This document shows, piece by piece, positions 41,936 to 51,159 of a stretch of DNA of 64,000 nt (positions are counted from its first letter, which is position 1; every line of letters starts with the position of its first letter). Origin of the DNA: Lachnoclostridium sp. An131 (GTDB lineage Bacteria > Bacillota > Clostridia > Lachnospirales > Lachnospiraceae); assembly GCF_002160825.1 (NCBI RefSeq), contig NZ_NFLI01000001.1, positions 186,001-250,000 of the forward strand, written 5' to 3'. A program made the position numbers and the translations under genes. The notes beneath the pieces are model-generated. The model did not search any database, was not told where the DNA came from, and saw nothing but the letters and a program-made list of their open reading frames with translations.

Positions 41936-43681
41936 ATGCTTAAGACACTGGCAAAAGAGATAAGACAGTATAAAAAAGCGACCATACTGGCGCCTGTCTT
42001 TACAGCGCTTGAAGTGCTGATGGAAATTCTGATTCCCTTTGTGACCGCGTCGATCATCGATCAGGGCATAGAGGCAGGAAACATGCAGAAGGTATATTTA
42101 TATGGAGGGATCATGCTGGTATTTGCGGTGATCAGCCTGTTCTGCGGCGTGATGGCAGGCCGGTATGCGGCCTCGGCCTCTTCAGGCTATGCCTGCAATC
42201 TGCGGGATGCGATGTACGCCAACATTCAGAAGTATTCCTTTTCCAACATTGACAAGTACAGTACGGCAGGTCTTGTGACCCGTATGACGACGGATGTGAC
42301 CAATGTGCAGAACGCTTACCAGATGATTCTGAGAATTGCTTCCCGGGCTCCGCTGATGCTGATCTGCAGTATGGTCATGTGCTTCGTGATTAACGTAAGG
42401 CTGAGTCTTATTTTCCTTGCGGCCCTTATTTTTCTGGGATGCGCCCTGGCCTTTATTATGTCACGGACGCTGCCGGTATTTCAGGAGGTGTTCAGCAGAT
42501 ATGACGACCTGAACGCCAGCGTACAGGAAAACGTGTCGGCCATCCGGGTGGTAAAGGCCTTTGTCCGGGAGGATTACGAAAATAGGAAGTTTACGAAGGC
42601 CGCAGAAAAGCTCTGTAGCCTGTTTGTCAGAGCAGAATCTCTTCTGGCCCTGAATAATCCGGTTATGATGCTGGTGATCTATGGCTGCATCATTGGCCTC
42701 TCCTGGTTCGGCGCGCATTATATTGTGGCAGGCACGCTGACCACCGGAAACCTGACCTCTCTGTTCAGCTATGTTATGAGCATGATGATGTCCCTGATGA
42801 TGCTTTCCATGGTATTTGTCATGATATCCATGAGCGCGGCCAGCGCGAAACGTATCGCGGAAGTGCTGGAAGAAAAGCCGGATCTGACCAATCCGGAGCA
42901 GCCCCTCACGAAAATTCCTGACGGACAGATTGATTTTAACCACGTGAATTTTTCCTACAAGCATGGAAGCGGCGAGGACGTACTTCATGACATTGACCTT
43001 CATATCCATGCCGGGGAGACAGTGGGAATCATCGGCGGAACAGGCTGCGGAAAATCCAGTCTAGTGAATCTGGTCAGCCGTCTTTACGATGCAGACGAAG
43101 GCTCAGTCTGTGTGGGAGGCCATGACGTGCGAGAGTACGATATGGAAGCCTTGAGAAATCAGGTGGCTGTGGTTCTTCAGAAAAACGTGCTGTTTTCCGG
43201 CACGATTCTTGACAATCTCCGCTGGGGCAGGGAGGACGCTGCGAAAGAGGAATGTGTGGAAGCCTGCCGCCAGGCCTGTGCCGACGACTTCATCGAGAGC
43301 TTTCCGAATCAGTATGACACCTGGATCGAGCAGGGCGGAACAAACGTATCAGGCGGACAGAAGCAGCGGCTCTGTATCGCAAGGGCGCTGCTGAAGAAAC
43401 CGAAGGTGCTGATTCTTGACGATTCCACAAGCGCGGTGGACACTGCCACAGATGCCCGGATCCGGGAAGCCTTTGCGAAAAAGATTCCGGGAACCACGAA
43501 GCTTATTATTTCCCAGCGTATTTCCAGTGTGCAGGACGCGGATCGGATTCTGGTCCTGGAGGAAGGAAGGGTGACCGGCTTTGACACCCACGAAAAGCTT
43601 CTGAAAAACAATGCGGTTTATCAGGAAATCTATGAGGCTCAGATGAAGAGCGGCGGCGATTTTGATGAAAAAGCAGGCTGA
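41936..43681 (+). CDS. ABC multidrug exporter half-transporter 1
   Basis: The 581-residue protein has a six-helix exporter domain (about 20-310) and an ATPase with Walker A GGTGCGKSSL, signature NVSGGQKQRLCIARALL and Walker B VLILDDSTSAVD. The residue after Walker B is Asp rather than the catalytic Glu, so this half probably holds the degenerate site of a heterodimer. Its partner is the next gene, whose Walker B ends in Glu. Confidence 0.92.
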   Translation: MLKTLAKEIRQYKKATILAPVFTALEVLMEILIPFVTASIIDQGIEAGNMQKVYLYGGIMLVFAVISLFCGVMAGRYAASASSGYACNLRDAMYANIQKYSFSNIDKYSTAGLVTRMTTDVTNVQNAYQMILRIASRAPLMLICSMVMCFVINVRLSLIFLAALIFLGCALAFIMSRTLPVFQEVFSRYDDLNASVQENVSAIRVVKAFVREDYENRKFTKAAEKLCSLFVRAESLLALNNPVMMLVIYGCIIGLSWFGAHYIVAGTLTTGNLTSLFSYVMSMMMSLMMLSMVFVMISMSAASAKRIAEVLEEKPDLTNPEQPLTKIPDGQIDFNHVNFSYKHGSGEDVLHDIDLHIHAGETVGIIGGTGCGKSSLVNLVSRLYDADEGSVCVGGHDVREYDMEALRNQVAVVLQKNVLFSGTILDNLRWGREDAAKEECVEACRQACADDFIESFPNQYDTWIEQGGTNVSGGQKQRLCIARALLKKPKVLILDDSTSAVDTATDARIREAFAKKIPGTTKLIISQRISSVQDADRILVLEEGRVTGFDTHEKLLKNNAVYQEIYEAQMKSGGDFDEKAG

Positions 43682-43696
43682 AAGGAGTGAAGGATC

Positions 43697-45655
43697 ATGA
43701 ATAAGAAAATAGAAGAAAACAGGAAAATTAATAAAAATACCGCTGAACCAGGCAGTGCAGGTTTCGGAAAAGACGCGGGAAGATCTGTATCGCTGAAAGC
43801 GGCAAAGAGAATCCTGTCTTACCTTTTCCGGTATTATAAGGGCTCCTGCCTCATCGTGGCGGTCAGTATTCTGATTTCTGCGCTGGCGACTTTAAGCGCG
43901 ACGCTGTTTATGGAAGAACTGATAGATCAGTATATTGTGCCTCTTTTGAGTGCGGCAGTTCCGGATTTCGGGCCGCTGGCAGGGCGTCTTCTGTCACTGG
44001 CGGCAGTTCTGGCAGCAGGCATCCTCTGTGCCTATGCCTACAACCGGATTATGGTAAATGTGAGCCAGGGAACCATGAAGCGTATCCGTACCGAGCTGTT
44101 CAGCCATATGGAATCCCTGCCCATCCGGTATTTTGACACCCATGCCCACGGCGATATCATGTCTGTCTACACCAATGATGTGGATACGCTCCGGCAGCTC
44201 ATCAGCCAGAGTCTTCCGCAGCTCTTGAATTCCTGCGTCAGCTTTATCTCCACGCTGATCAGCATGATTGTGCTGGATATTCCGCTGACCATTATTTCGC
44301 TGGTTCTGATTGGCGTCATGCTGTTTGTAAGCTCAAAATTCGGAAGCCTGTCGGGAAAATATTTTGTCCGCCAGCAGACGGATCTGGGAAATGTAAACGG
44401 CTATATAGAGGAAATGATGGAAGGACAAAAGGTGGTGAAGGTCTTCTGCCATGAGGAGAAGGCTCTGGAGCAGTTCCGCGTCCTGAATGAAAAGCTCCGT
44501 GAGAGCGCGGACAATGCGAATAAAATCTCCAGCATCATGATGCCTGTAAACGCAAATCTGGGAAATATCAGCTATGTGCTCTGCGCGGTTGTGGGCGCGG
44601 TTCTGGCTCTGAACGGCTCTGCCTCCCTAACCGTAGGAACGCTGGTCTCCTTCCTGAGCCTGAACAAGAGCTGTACCCAGCCCATCACCCAGATCAGCCA
44701 GCAGATGAACAACGTCCTGATGGCGCTGGCGGGAGCCGAGCGTATTTTCCGGATGATGGACGAGGAGCCCGAACAGGACAATGGCTATGTGGAGCTGGTC
44801 AATGCCAAAGAAAATCCGGACGGCACGCTGGTTGAGGCAAAAGAAAAGACAGGGCTCTGGGCCTGGAAGCACTATCACAAAGCGGACGGCACGACGACTT
44901 ATGTGAAGCTTCAGGGTGACGTCACCTTTGACGGCGTGGACTTCGGATATACCGATGAAAAGATGGTCCTTCATGATATCCGGATGTACGCCACTCCCGG
45001 CCAGAAGCTTGCCTTCGTAGGCAGCACCGGAGCAGGAAAGACGACGATTACGAACCTGATCAACCGCTTTTACGATATCCAGGACGGCAAAATCCGCTAT
45101 GACGGCATCAACATCAATAAAATCCGCAAGCCCGATCTGCGCCGCTCGCTGGGAATCGTCCTCCAGGACACCCATCTCTTTACCGGAACCGTCATGGACA
45201 ATATCCGTTACGGCAGACTGGACGCTGCAGACGAGGAATGTATCGCCGCCGCAAAGCTCGCCAATGCCCATGGCTTTATCAAACGCCTGCCCGACGGCTA
45301 CCAGACCATGCTGACCGGGGATGGCGCCAATTTATGCCAGGGGCAGCGGCAGCTGATCGCTATCGCCCGGGCAGCCGTGGCAGACCCGCCCGTGCTGATT
45401 CTCGACGAGGCGACCTCCAGCATCGACACCCGCACCGAGGCGCTGGTGCAGAGAGGTATGGACGCTTTGATGAAAGGACGCACGTCCTTTGTCATCGCCC
45501 ACAGGCTTTCGACGGTGCGCAACGCCGACTGTATCATGGTCATGGAGCACGGCAGAATCATCGAGCGCGGCACCCACGACCAGCTGATGGAGCAGAAGGG
45601 CCGTTACTGGCAGCTTTACACCGGAGGAAAGGAAGAACCGGCTGCCACGGCATAG
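43697..45655 (+). CDS. ABC multidrug exporter half-transporter 2
   Basis: The 652-residue protein has a polar N-terminal tail (1-35), a six-helix exporter domain and an ATPase with Walker A GSTGAGKTTITNL, a signature-region variant DGANLCQGQRQLIAIARA and Walker B VLILDEATSSID with the catalytic Glu. The signature Ser is replaced by Cys (LCQGQ), as in asymmetric heterodimers such as BmrCD and TM287/288, where the altered signature faces the degenerate site. About 35 extra residues lie between the membrane and ATPase domains (WKHYHKADGTTTYVKL). It follows its partner by 15 bases. Confidence 0.92.
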   Translation: MNKKIEENRKINKNTAEPGSAGFGKDAGRSVSLKAAKRILSYLFRYYKGSCLIVAVSILISALATLSATLFMEELIDQYIVPLLSAAVPDFGPLAGRLLSLAAVLAAGILCAYAYNRIMVNVSQGTMKRIRTELFSHMESLPIRYFDTHAHGDIMSVYTNDVDTLRQLISQSLPQLLNSCVSFISTLISMIVLDIPLTIISLVLIGVMLFVSSKFGSLSGKYFVRQQTDLGNVNGYIEEMMEGQKVVKVFCHEEKALEQFRVLNEKLRESADNANKISSIMMPVNANLGNISYVLCAVVGAVLALNGSASLTVGTLVSFLSLNKSCTQPITQISQQMNNVLMALAGAERIFRMMDEEPEQDNGYVELVNAKENPDGTLVEAKEKTGLWAWKHYHKADGTTTYVKLQGDVTFDGVDFGYTDEKMVLHDIRMYATPGQKLAFVGSTGAGKTTITNLINRFYDIQDGKIRYDGININKIRKPDLRRSLGIVLQDTHLFTGTVMDNIRYGRLDAADEECIAAAKLANAHGFIKRLPDGYQTMLTGDGANLCQGQRQLIAIARAAVADPPVLILDEATSSIDTRTEALVQRGMDALMKGRTSFVIAHRLSTVRNADCIMVMEHGRIIERGTHDQLMEQKGRYWQLYTGGKEEPAATA

Positions 45656-45824
45656 ATAAACCGGCACTCCCCTGTTCTCGCATACAGAAATTGTCGGAAA
45701 AATGGCTGTTTTCACGTTTCTGAAAATGTAGTAAAATAAAACAATAAACGAAAGCAGCCACTTGTATATCCTCGCACACTGACGCTGTGAATGCCGGTGA
45801 TGTGGGTAAAAGGAACCAGATATT

Positions 45825-46643
45825 ATGACGAACGAGACAAGACAGAAATATACATTATTACAGGAAAGCTTGAAAAAACTTGGGAGCGCGGCCGTCGCTT
45901 TCTCAGGCGGCGTAGACTCGGCATTTCTGCTGAAGGCCGCCCAGGAAGCTCTTGGAGACCGTGTGACAGCCATTACCGCCAGAGCCAGCGCTTTTCCTCA
46001 GCGGGAAAGCGCCGAGGCAGACGGCTTCTGCAGGGAAGCGGGAATCCGTCAGATTATATATAACTTTGATGTAATGTCGGTGGAAGGCTTTTCCCAGAAT
46101 CCGCCGGACCGCTGTTATCTCTGCAAAAAGGCCCTCTTTTCTAATATTCAGCGGCTTGCCGCTGAAAACAATCTGGCCTGTGTAGTCGAAGGCTCGAACA
46201 TGGATGACAACCAGGACTACCGTCCGGGGCATCGGGCGATTGCCGAGCTGGGTATCAGAAGTCCTCTCCGCGACGCGGGCCTTACCAAGGCGGAAATCCG
46301 GGAGCTTTCCCATGAAATGGGGCTTCCGACCTGGGACAAGCCATCCTACGCCTGTCTGGCCTCCCGTTTTGTCTACGGGGAGACGATCACGCCAGAGAAG
46401 CTCTCCATGGTGGAGCAGGCCGAGCAGCTTCTGATGGATCACGGTTTCCGCCAGATGCGCGTCCGGGTTCACGGAAACCTGGCCCGCATCGAGGTCCTGA
46501 TGGAAGATTTGGACCGGATTATGGAAGAGACACTTCGCCAGGCCGTCACAGCCCGCTTCAGAGAGCTGGGATTTTCCTATGTCACTCTTGACCTCGCAGG
46601 TTTCCGCAGCGGCAGCATGAACGAAACCCTGAAGACCGATTAA
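45825..46643 (+). CDS. larE: LarE-type ATP-dependent sacrificial sulfur transferase
   Basis: The 272-residue protein has the PP-loop AVAFSGGVDSAFLLKAA near residue 22 and a C-terminal domain with PSYACLASRF, where the cysteine can donate sulfur to the nickel-pincer cofactor of lactate racemase. Cys residues in DRCYLCKK are also present. The larA, larB and larC genes are absent from the window, so the cofactor pathway must be completed elsewhere, or this is a LarE-like relative. Confidence 0.85.
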   Translation: MTNETRQKYTLLQESLKKLGSAAVAFSGGVDSAFLLKAAQEALGDRVTAITARASAFPQRESAEADGFCREAGIRQIIYNFDVMSVEGFSQNPPDRCYLCKKALFSNIQRLAAENNLACVVEGSNMDDNQDYRPGHRAIAELGIRSPLRDAGLTKAEIRELSHEMGLPTWDKPSYACLASRFVYGETITPEKLSMVEQAEQLLMDHGFRQMRVRVHGNLARIEVLMEDLDRIMEETLRQAVTARFRELGFSYVTLDLAGFRSGSMNETLKTD

Positions 46644-46769
46644 GTACCGACAGCCAAGGCCCGGGGTCGAAAACTATCGTCTTTCGCCCCGCAAATAAAA
46701 CTTATACAATACAGAAAGCTTTGGAGGCTGGTCAGTTCGGTTTTCTGATATCCTCATGTTCGGCCTCTT

Positions 46770-46912
46770 GACGGATGGCTGTGTGCTCCCGGCGGACAAA
46801 GGACGCTGCTTTATGCGTCCTTTGTCCGCCGGGAACACACAGGCGTCAGGAAAGGGACGAGACGGCCCAGGCCGCCTTCTCTTGCCGCTTCGCGGCAATT
46901 CACCTTGCATGG
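46770..46912. repeat. Palindromic intergenic element, copy 2 (upstream of sbcD)
   Basis: The element has a module from GACGGATGGCTGTGTG to CACACAGGCGTC (46770-46847) with a perfect 19-bp inner stem (46788-46806 with 46815-46833). A second part, GGCCCAGGCCGCCTTCTC (46864-46881), is followed by the hairpin TTGCCGC-TTC-GCGGCAA and CACCTTGC. The second part matches copy 1 at 16285-16330 except inside the hairpin, where bases changed in pairs. Reading frames through it are spurious. Confidence 0.8.
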
Positions 46913-46963
46913 ATACAGAAATACCGAACGTCCGTCATCCAAGCCTCTGGAGGGATCCTTTTT

Positions 46964-48118
46964 ATGAAACTTCTGCATCTTTCTGATCTCCACCTGGGAA
47001 AACGCGTCAACGAATTTTCCATGCTGGAGGACCAGCAATACATCTTAAAACAGATTCTGAATATCATTGAAGAGGAACAGCCGGACGCCGTACTGATGGC
47101 AGGCGATATCTACGACAAATCCGTACCCTCAGCGGAAGCAGTACAGCTCTTTGACGAGTTCCTTTACCGGCTTTCCGAGGGAGGCCGCCAGGTCTTCGTC
47201 ATCAGCGGCAATCATGATTCCCCGGAGCGGCTTGCCTTCGGAGGCCGCCTGATGGACAGAAGTGGAATCCATATCGCTCCGGTGTATCACGGCCATGTGG
47301 ATCCCTTCGTGCTGCAGGATGCGTCTGGCCCGGTGAATCTGTATCTTCTGCCTTTTGTGAAGCCTGCTCAGGTAAGAAAATACTTCCCGGATCAGGAAAT
47401 TGTCTCCTATACGGATGCGGTCCGGGCAGCGCTGGAAGAAATGGGACCGGACCCGGATCAGAGAAATGTTCTGGTAACCCATCAGTTTGTGACGGGAGCC
47501 AGCCGAAGCGATTCCGAGGAGATTTCCGTGGGAGGCGCCGACAATGTGGACGCCTCTGTTTTTGATGCCTTTGATTATACGGCTCTCGGGCATATACATG
47601 GCCCCCAGAATGCGGGCGGGGAGCGAATCCGTTACTGCGGAACGCCGCTCAAATATTCCTTCTCGGAAGCAGGCCATCAGAAATCTGTGACTGTGGCGGA
47701 GCTGGGTGAGAAAGAGAAGGGCGGGGAAAAGGCTGCGCTGTCGCTCCGGACTATTCCCCTTAAACCCCTTCGGGATCTGCGGGAAATCCGGGGAACCTAT
47801 CTGGAGCTGACTGCGAAAAGCTATTATGAAGACATGAACCGGGAAGATTATCTGCATGTGACGCTGACAGATGAGGAGGACGTGCCGGATGCGGTCGGAA
47901 AGCTGCGGATCATTTATCCCAATCTGATGAAGCTGGATTATGATAACCGGAGAACGCGGGCAGGGGCGGCTCCTGTGGAGGGGACAGATCTGGAGCAGAA
48001 ATCTCCGGCAGAGCTGTTTGCAGAGTTTTATGAACGTCAGAATAACGGGCCCATGAGTGAAGAGCAGCTGGCCTTTGCAGAAGGGCTGATTGAAAAGATA
48101 TGGGAGGATGAGAGATGA
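46964..48118 (+). CDS. sbcD: Exonuclease SbcCD subunit D
   Basis: The 384-residue nuclease has the phosphoesterase motifs LHLSDLHLGKRV, LMAGDIYDKSVPSAEA, VISGNHDSPERLAFGG and LGHIHGPQ that bind two manganese ions. ATG 46964 gives the family N-terminus. With SbcC it cuts DNA hairpins and protein-blocked ends. The stop overlaps the sbcC start by four bases. Note that a long palindromic element lies directly upstream. Confidence 0.95.
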   Translation: MKLLHLSDLHLGKRVNEFSMLEDQQYILKQILNIIEEEQPDAVLMAGDIYDKSVPSAEAVQLFDEFLYRLSEGGRQVFVISGNHDSPERLAFGGRLMDRSGIHIAPVYHGHVDPFVLQDASGPVNLYLLPFVKPAQVRKYFPDQEIVSYTDAVRAALEEMGPDPDQRNVLVTHQFVTGASRSDSEEISVGGADNVDASVFDAFDYTALGHIHGPQNAGGERIRYCGTPLKYSFSEAGHQKSVTVAELGEKEKGGEKAALSLRTIPLKPLRDLREIRGTYLELTAKSYYEDMNREDYLHVTLTDEEDVPDAVGKLRIIYPNLMKLDYDNRRTRAGAAPVEGTDLEQKSPAELFAEFYERQNNGPMSEEQLAFAEGLIEKIWEDER

Positions 48119-50991
48119 GGCCGCTGAAGCTTGTGATTTCCGCCTTCGGTCCCTATGCGGAACGGACGGAGCTTGATATGGAGCGCCTGGGGCAGGGAGG
48201 TCTTTATCTGATTACGGGAGATACGGGAGCAGGGAAAACCACCATCTTTGATGCGCTCACCTTTGCCCTGTACGGAGAGGCCAGCGGCGTAAACCGGGAG
48301 CCGGGAATGCTGCGCTCCAAATATGCGGACGCCGATACTCCGACCTTTGTGGAGCTGACCTTTTCCTATGGAGAAAAGGTTTACACCGTGCGGAGAAATC
48401 CGGAGTACGAAAGACCCGCGAAACGGGGAGGCGGAGTGACCAGTCAGAAGGCGGACGCGGAGCTTACGATGCCGGACGGACGTGTGATTGTGAAGGTAAA
48501 GGAGGTAAACGCGGCCATTCGGGAGATTCTCGGCGTGGACCGGAATCAGTTTTCCCAGATCGCTATGATTGCCCAGGGGGATTTTCTGAAGCTTCTGCTG
48601 GCAGACACGAAGGAACGCCAGAGTATTTTCCGGGAGCTCTTTCAGACAGGCAGATATCAGGTCCTTCAGGAACGTCTCAAGGATGAGTCGGGAAAGCTGC
48701 GGGATGCCTGCGCGGCGGAAAAGGCCAGCGTGGATCAGTATATCCGAGGCATAGCCTGCGATCCGGAAAGCGGTTTTTCTGCGGAGCTTGAGAAGGCTAA
48801 GGAAGGCAGGCTTCCCGCAGAGGAGGTCCGGGAACTTCTGGAACATATTCTGGAACAGGATAAAAAGGCCGGAAAAGACACACAGGAGAAGCTTCAGCAG
48901 ACGGACGAAGAGCTTGTAAAGGTGAGCGAAGAGCTTGGAAGAGCCGGGGAACTGGAGCGGGCAGAGAAGGAGCTAAAGAGGGCAGAGGAAAAGCGGGCGG
49001 CCTGTGAAGAGAGGCTTGCAGAGGCGGAAACGAAAAGAAAAGAACAGCAGGAAAGAAAGCCGGAGCAGGAAAGGCTTCAGGCGGAATCCACAAAGCTTCA
49101 GGCAGAGCTTCCTTCCTATCAGAAGCTGGAAGAGCTTCAGGCAGAGCTTCGGAGGCTGGATCGGGAGCTGCGGGAGGCGGCAGGCAGACAGAAGGAAATT
49201 TCCGATCAGCAGGAGCAGCAGACACGCCGCCTGAGTGAACTAAAGGAAGAGCAGAAAAAATATACAGGCGCCGGAGAACAGAGAGAGCGCCTGGTGCGGG
49301 AACAGGAGCAGGCAGAGAGGGAGAGGGCAGAATTGAATGCCTTCGGCCTGGAGCTTGCGGCTTACCGGAAGCTGGGCGCAGAGCTTCAGAGAGCCCAGGA
49401 GCTGTATCGGAAGGCGGCAGCGGATATGGAGGAAAAAGAAGCAGCCTACCGGGAAATGAACAGAGCCTTTCTGGATGAGCAGGCAGGGATTCTGGCGGAT
49501 ATGCTGGAGGAACAGAAGCCCTGTCCGGTCTGCGGTTCTCTGAGCCATCCTTCTCCGGCAAAGAAATCAGAGAAGGCGCCTGCGGAAGCAGAGCTGAAGG
49601 AAGCAGAGCAGGAGTTTCGGAAGGCGCAGACCAGAACAGAAAAAGCCAGTGCGGAAGCCGGAAGCAAAAGGGGAGAGGTGCAGGCAAAGGCAGGATATCT
49701 CCGGGAGCGTCTGGCTGGGATTCTGAAAATGCAGGAGCGGGAAGAAGAACAGCGGGAAAGAGAACAGAAAACAGCCGGGAAGGCTTCCGATCAGGCCGCC
49801 AGTGGGGAAAAAGGAGGTCTGCCCGGAGCGGGCGAGCTTTTGCGGCCCGGAGCGCCCTGGGAACAGGAGCTGGGAAGTCGTTTTTCCATGCTGGAGCGAA
49901 GGCTTTCGGAGCTGCGCAGACAGATAAAGAACGAGGAGGCGGCGCTGCAGCGCCGGAATGAGCTGGAGAAACTGATTCCGCAGGCGGAAGAAAAGGAAAA
50001 CAGACTTCGGGAGGAACTGGCCAGGGTAAGAGAAAGCACAGCGGCGGCAGCCAGCCGCCGGGAAGGCCTGGAGGCCCAGAGCCGGGAGCTTCGCTCCCGC
50101 CTGCGGTTTGAGAGCAGGCAGCAGGCGGAGCAGGAAAAGGAGCGGCTGGAGAAGCAGAGAAGGGCGATGGAAAAGGAGCTTGAGGAGGCGGAACATGATT
50201 TCCGGGTGAAGGAGCAGGAGAGAGAGGGACTGGACGGTCAGATCCGCCAGCTGAAGACGCTTCTTCGGGATGTGGCCCCCGCCGATACAAAAACGCTGAC
50301 AGAAAGGCAGCAGGAGCTCCGGTCCCGGAAGGCTTCCCAGACGGAAAAACAGAAGGAGCTTCATGCCCGCATCACAGCGAATGAAGAGACTCTTCAGAAT
50401 CTGGTGTCTCATACCAGAAAGCTTTCAGAGCTGGAACAGCGCTGGTCCTGGGTGCGCGCACTCTCGAACACGGCAAACGGCAATCTGGCCGGAAAAGAGA
50501 AGCTGATGCTGGAAACGTATATCCAGACCACGTATTTTGACCGGATTATCCGCCGGGCGAACCTGCGCTTTCTTGCCATGTCCGGCGGCCAGTATGAGCT
50601 GAAGCGCAGCCGTGAGGCCGGAAACAACAGAAGCCAGAGCGGCCTGGAGCTGAATGTAATCGATCACTATAACGGTACAGAACGCAGCGTCCGTACCCTG
50701 TCCGGAGGGGAATCCTTTAAAGCCTCCCTTTCCCTGGCACTTGGCCTTGCGGATGAGATCCAGTCTTCAGCCGGCGGCATCCGTCTGGACACCATGTTTG
50801 TGGACGAGGGATTTGGTTCTCTGGACGAGGAGTCTCTGCGCCAGGCCATCCAGACGCTGGCGGGTTTGGCCGGCGGAAACCGGCTGGTGGGAATCATTTC
50901 CCATGTGGGAGAGCTGAAGGAGAGGATAGACCGGCAGATCCTTGTGACCAAGGACAGGACAGGCGGCAGCCATGTGAGGATGGAGTGCTGA
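48115..50991 (+). CDS. sbcC: Exonuclease SbcCD subunit C
   Basis: The 958-residue SMC-like ATPase has Walker A TGDTGAGKTTIFDALTF, long coiled-coil arms (about 190-800), a zinc hook CPVCG at about 466, signature RTLSGGESFKASLSLALG and Walker B MFVDEGFGSLDEES. The arms are rich in Glu, Lys and Arg and produce long opposite-strand open frames that are not genes. It forms the DNA-hairpin-cutting complex with SbcD. Confidence 0.95.
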   Translation: MRPLKLVISAFGPYAERTELDMERLGQGGLYLITGDTGAGKTTIFDALTFALYGEASGVNREPGMLRSKYADADTPTFVELTFSYGEKVYTVRRNPEYERPAKRGGGVTSQKADAELTMPDGRVIVKVKEVNAAIREILGVDRNQFSQIAMIAQGDFLKLLLADTKERQSIFRELFQTGRYQVLQERLKDESGKLRDACAAEKASVDQYIRGIACDPESGFSAELEKAKEGRLPAEEVRELLEHILEQDKKAGKDTQEKLQQTDEELVKVSEELGRAGELERAEKELKRAEEKRAACEERLAEAETKRKEQQERKPEQERLQAESTKLQAELPSYQKLEELQAELRRLDRELREAAGRQKEISDQQEQQTRRLSELKEEQKKYTGAGEQRERLVREQEQAERERAELNAFGLELAAYRKLGAELQRAQELYRKAAADMEEKEAAYREMNRAFLDEQAGILADMLEEQKPCPVCGSLSHPSPAKKSEKAPAEAELKEAEQEFRKAQTRTEKASAEAGSKRGEVQAKAGYLRERLAGILKMQEREEEQREREQKTAGKASDQAASGEKGGLPGAGELLRPGAPWEQELGSRFSMLERRLSELRRQIKNEEAALQRRNELEKLIPQAEEKENRLREELARVRESTAAAASRREGLEAQSRELRSRLRFESRQQAEQEKERLEKQRRAMEKELEEAEHDFRVKEQEREGLDGQIRQLKTLLRDVAPADTKTLTERQQELRSRKASQTEKQKELHARITANEETLQNLVSHTRKLSELEQRWSWVRALSNTANGNLAGKEKLMLETYIQTTYFDRIIRRANLRFLAMSGGQYELKRSREAGNNRSQSGLELNVIDHYNGTERSVRTLSGGESFKASLSLALGLADEIQSSAGGIRLDTMFVDEGFGSLDEESLRQAIQTLAGLAGGNRLVGIISHVGELKERIDRQILVTKDRTGGSHVRMEC

Positions 50992-51069
50992 AGGCAGCCG
51001 ATCACTCCGCTTTCCGCAGCCGGTTCCTGCCAGTTTCCCATCTGGCGGCGAAAAATTTTCGAAACAATA

Positions 51070-51119
51070 TTGACACAGTGTCAAAATGATGCTATATTGC
51101 AGTTGGTGACACAGTGTCA
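51070..51119 (+). promoter_or_regulatory. Promoter with two TetR-type operators
   Basis: TTGACA (51070-51075) and TATATT (51093-51098) are 17 bp apart. The 13-bp palindrome TGACACAGTGTCA occurs twice, at 51071-51083 over the -35 and at 51107-51119 over the start point, 36 bp apart. A TetR-family gene ends the downstream operon and is the likely repressor. Confidence 0.85.
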
Positions 51120-51159
51120 GAATAAAATTTCTTTGCACTCATGTAAAGGAGGAATATTC

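Noticed and set aside
46674-46910. Arg/Pro-rich small protein in the gap before sbcD
   Set aside because: The frame comes from the palindromic repeat; a similar spurious peptide appears in the other repeat copy at 16.3 kb.
48797-50290. 497-codon open frame opposite sbcC
   Set aside because: Its Pro/Ser/Leu-rich product is the reverse reading of Glu/Lys/Arg-rich coiled coil; sbcC is certain.
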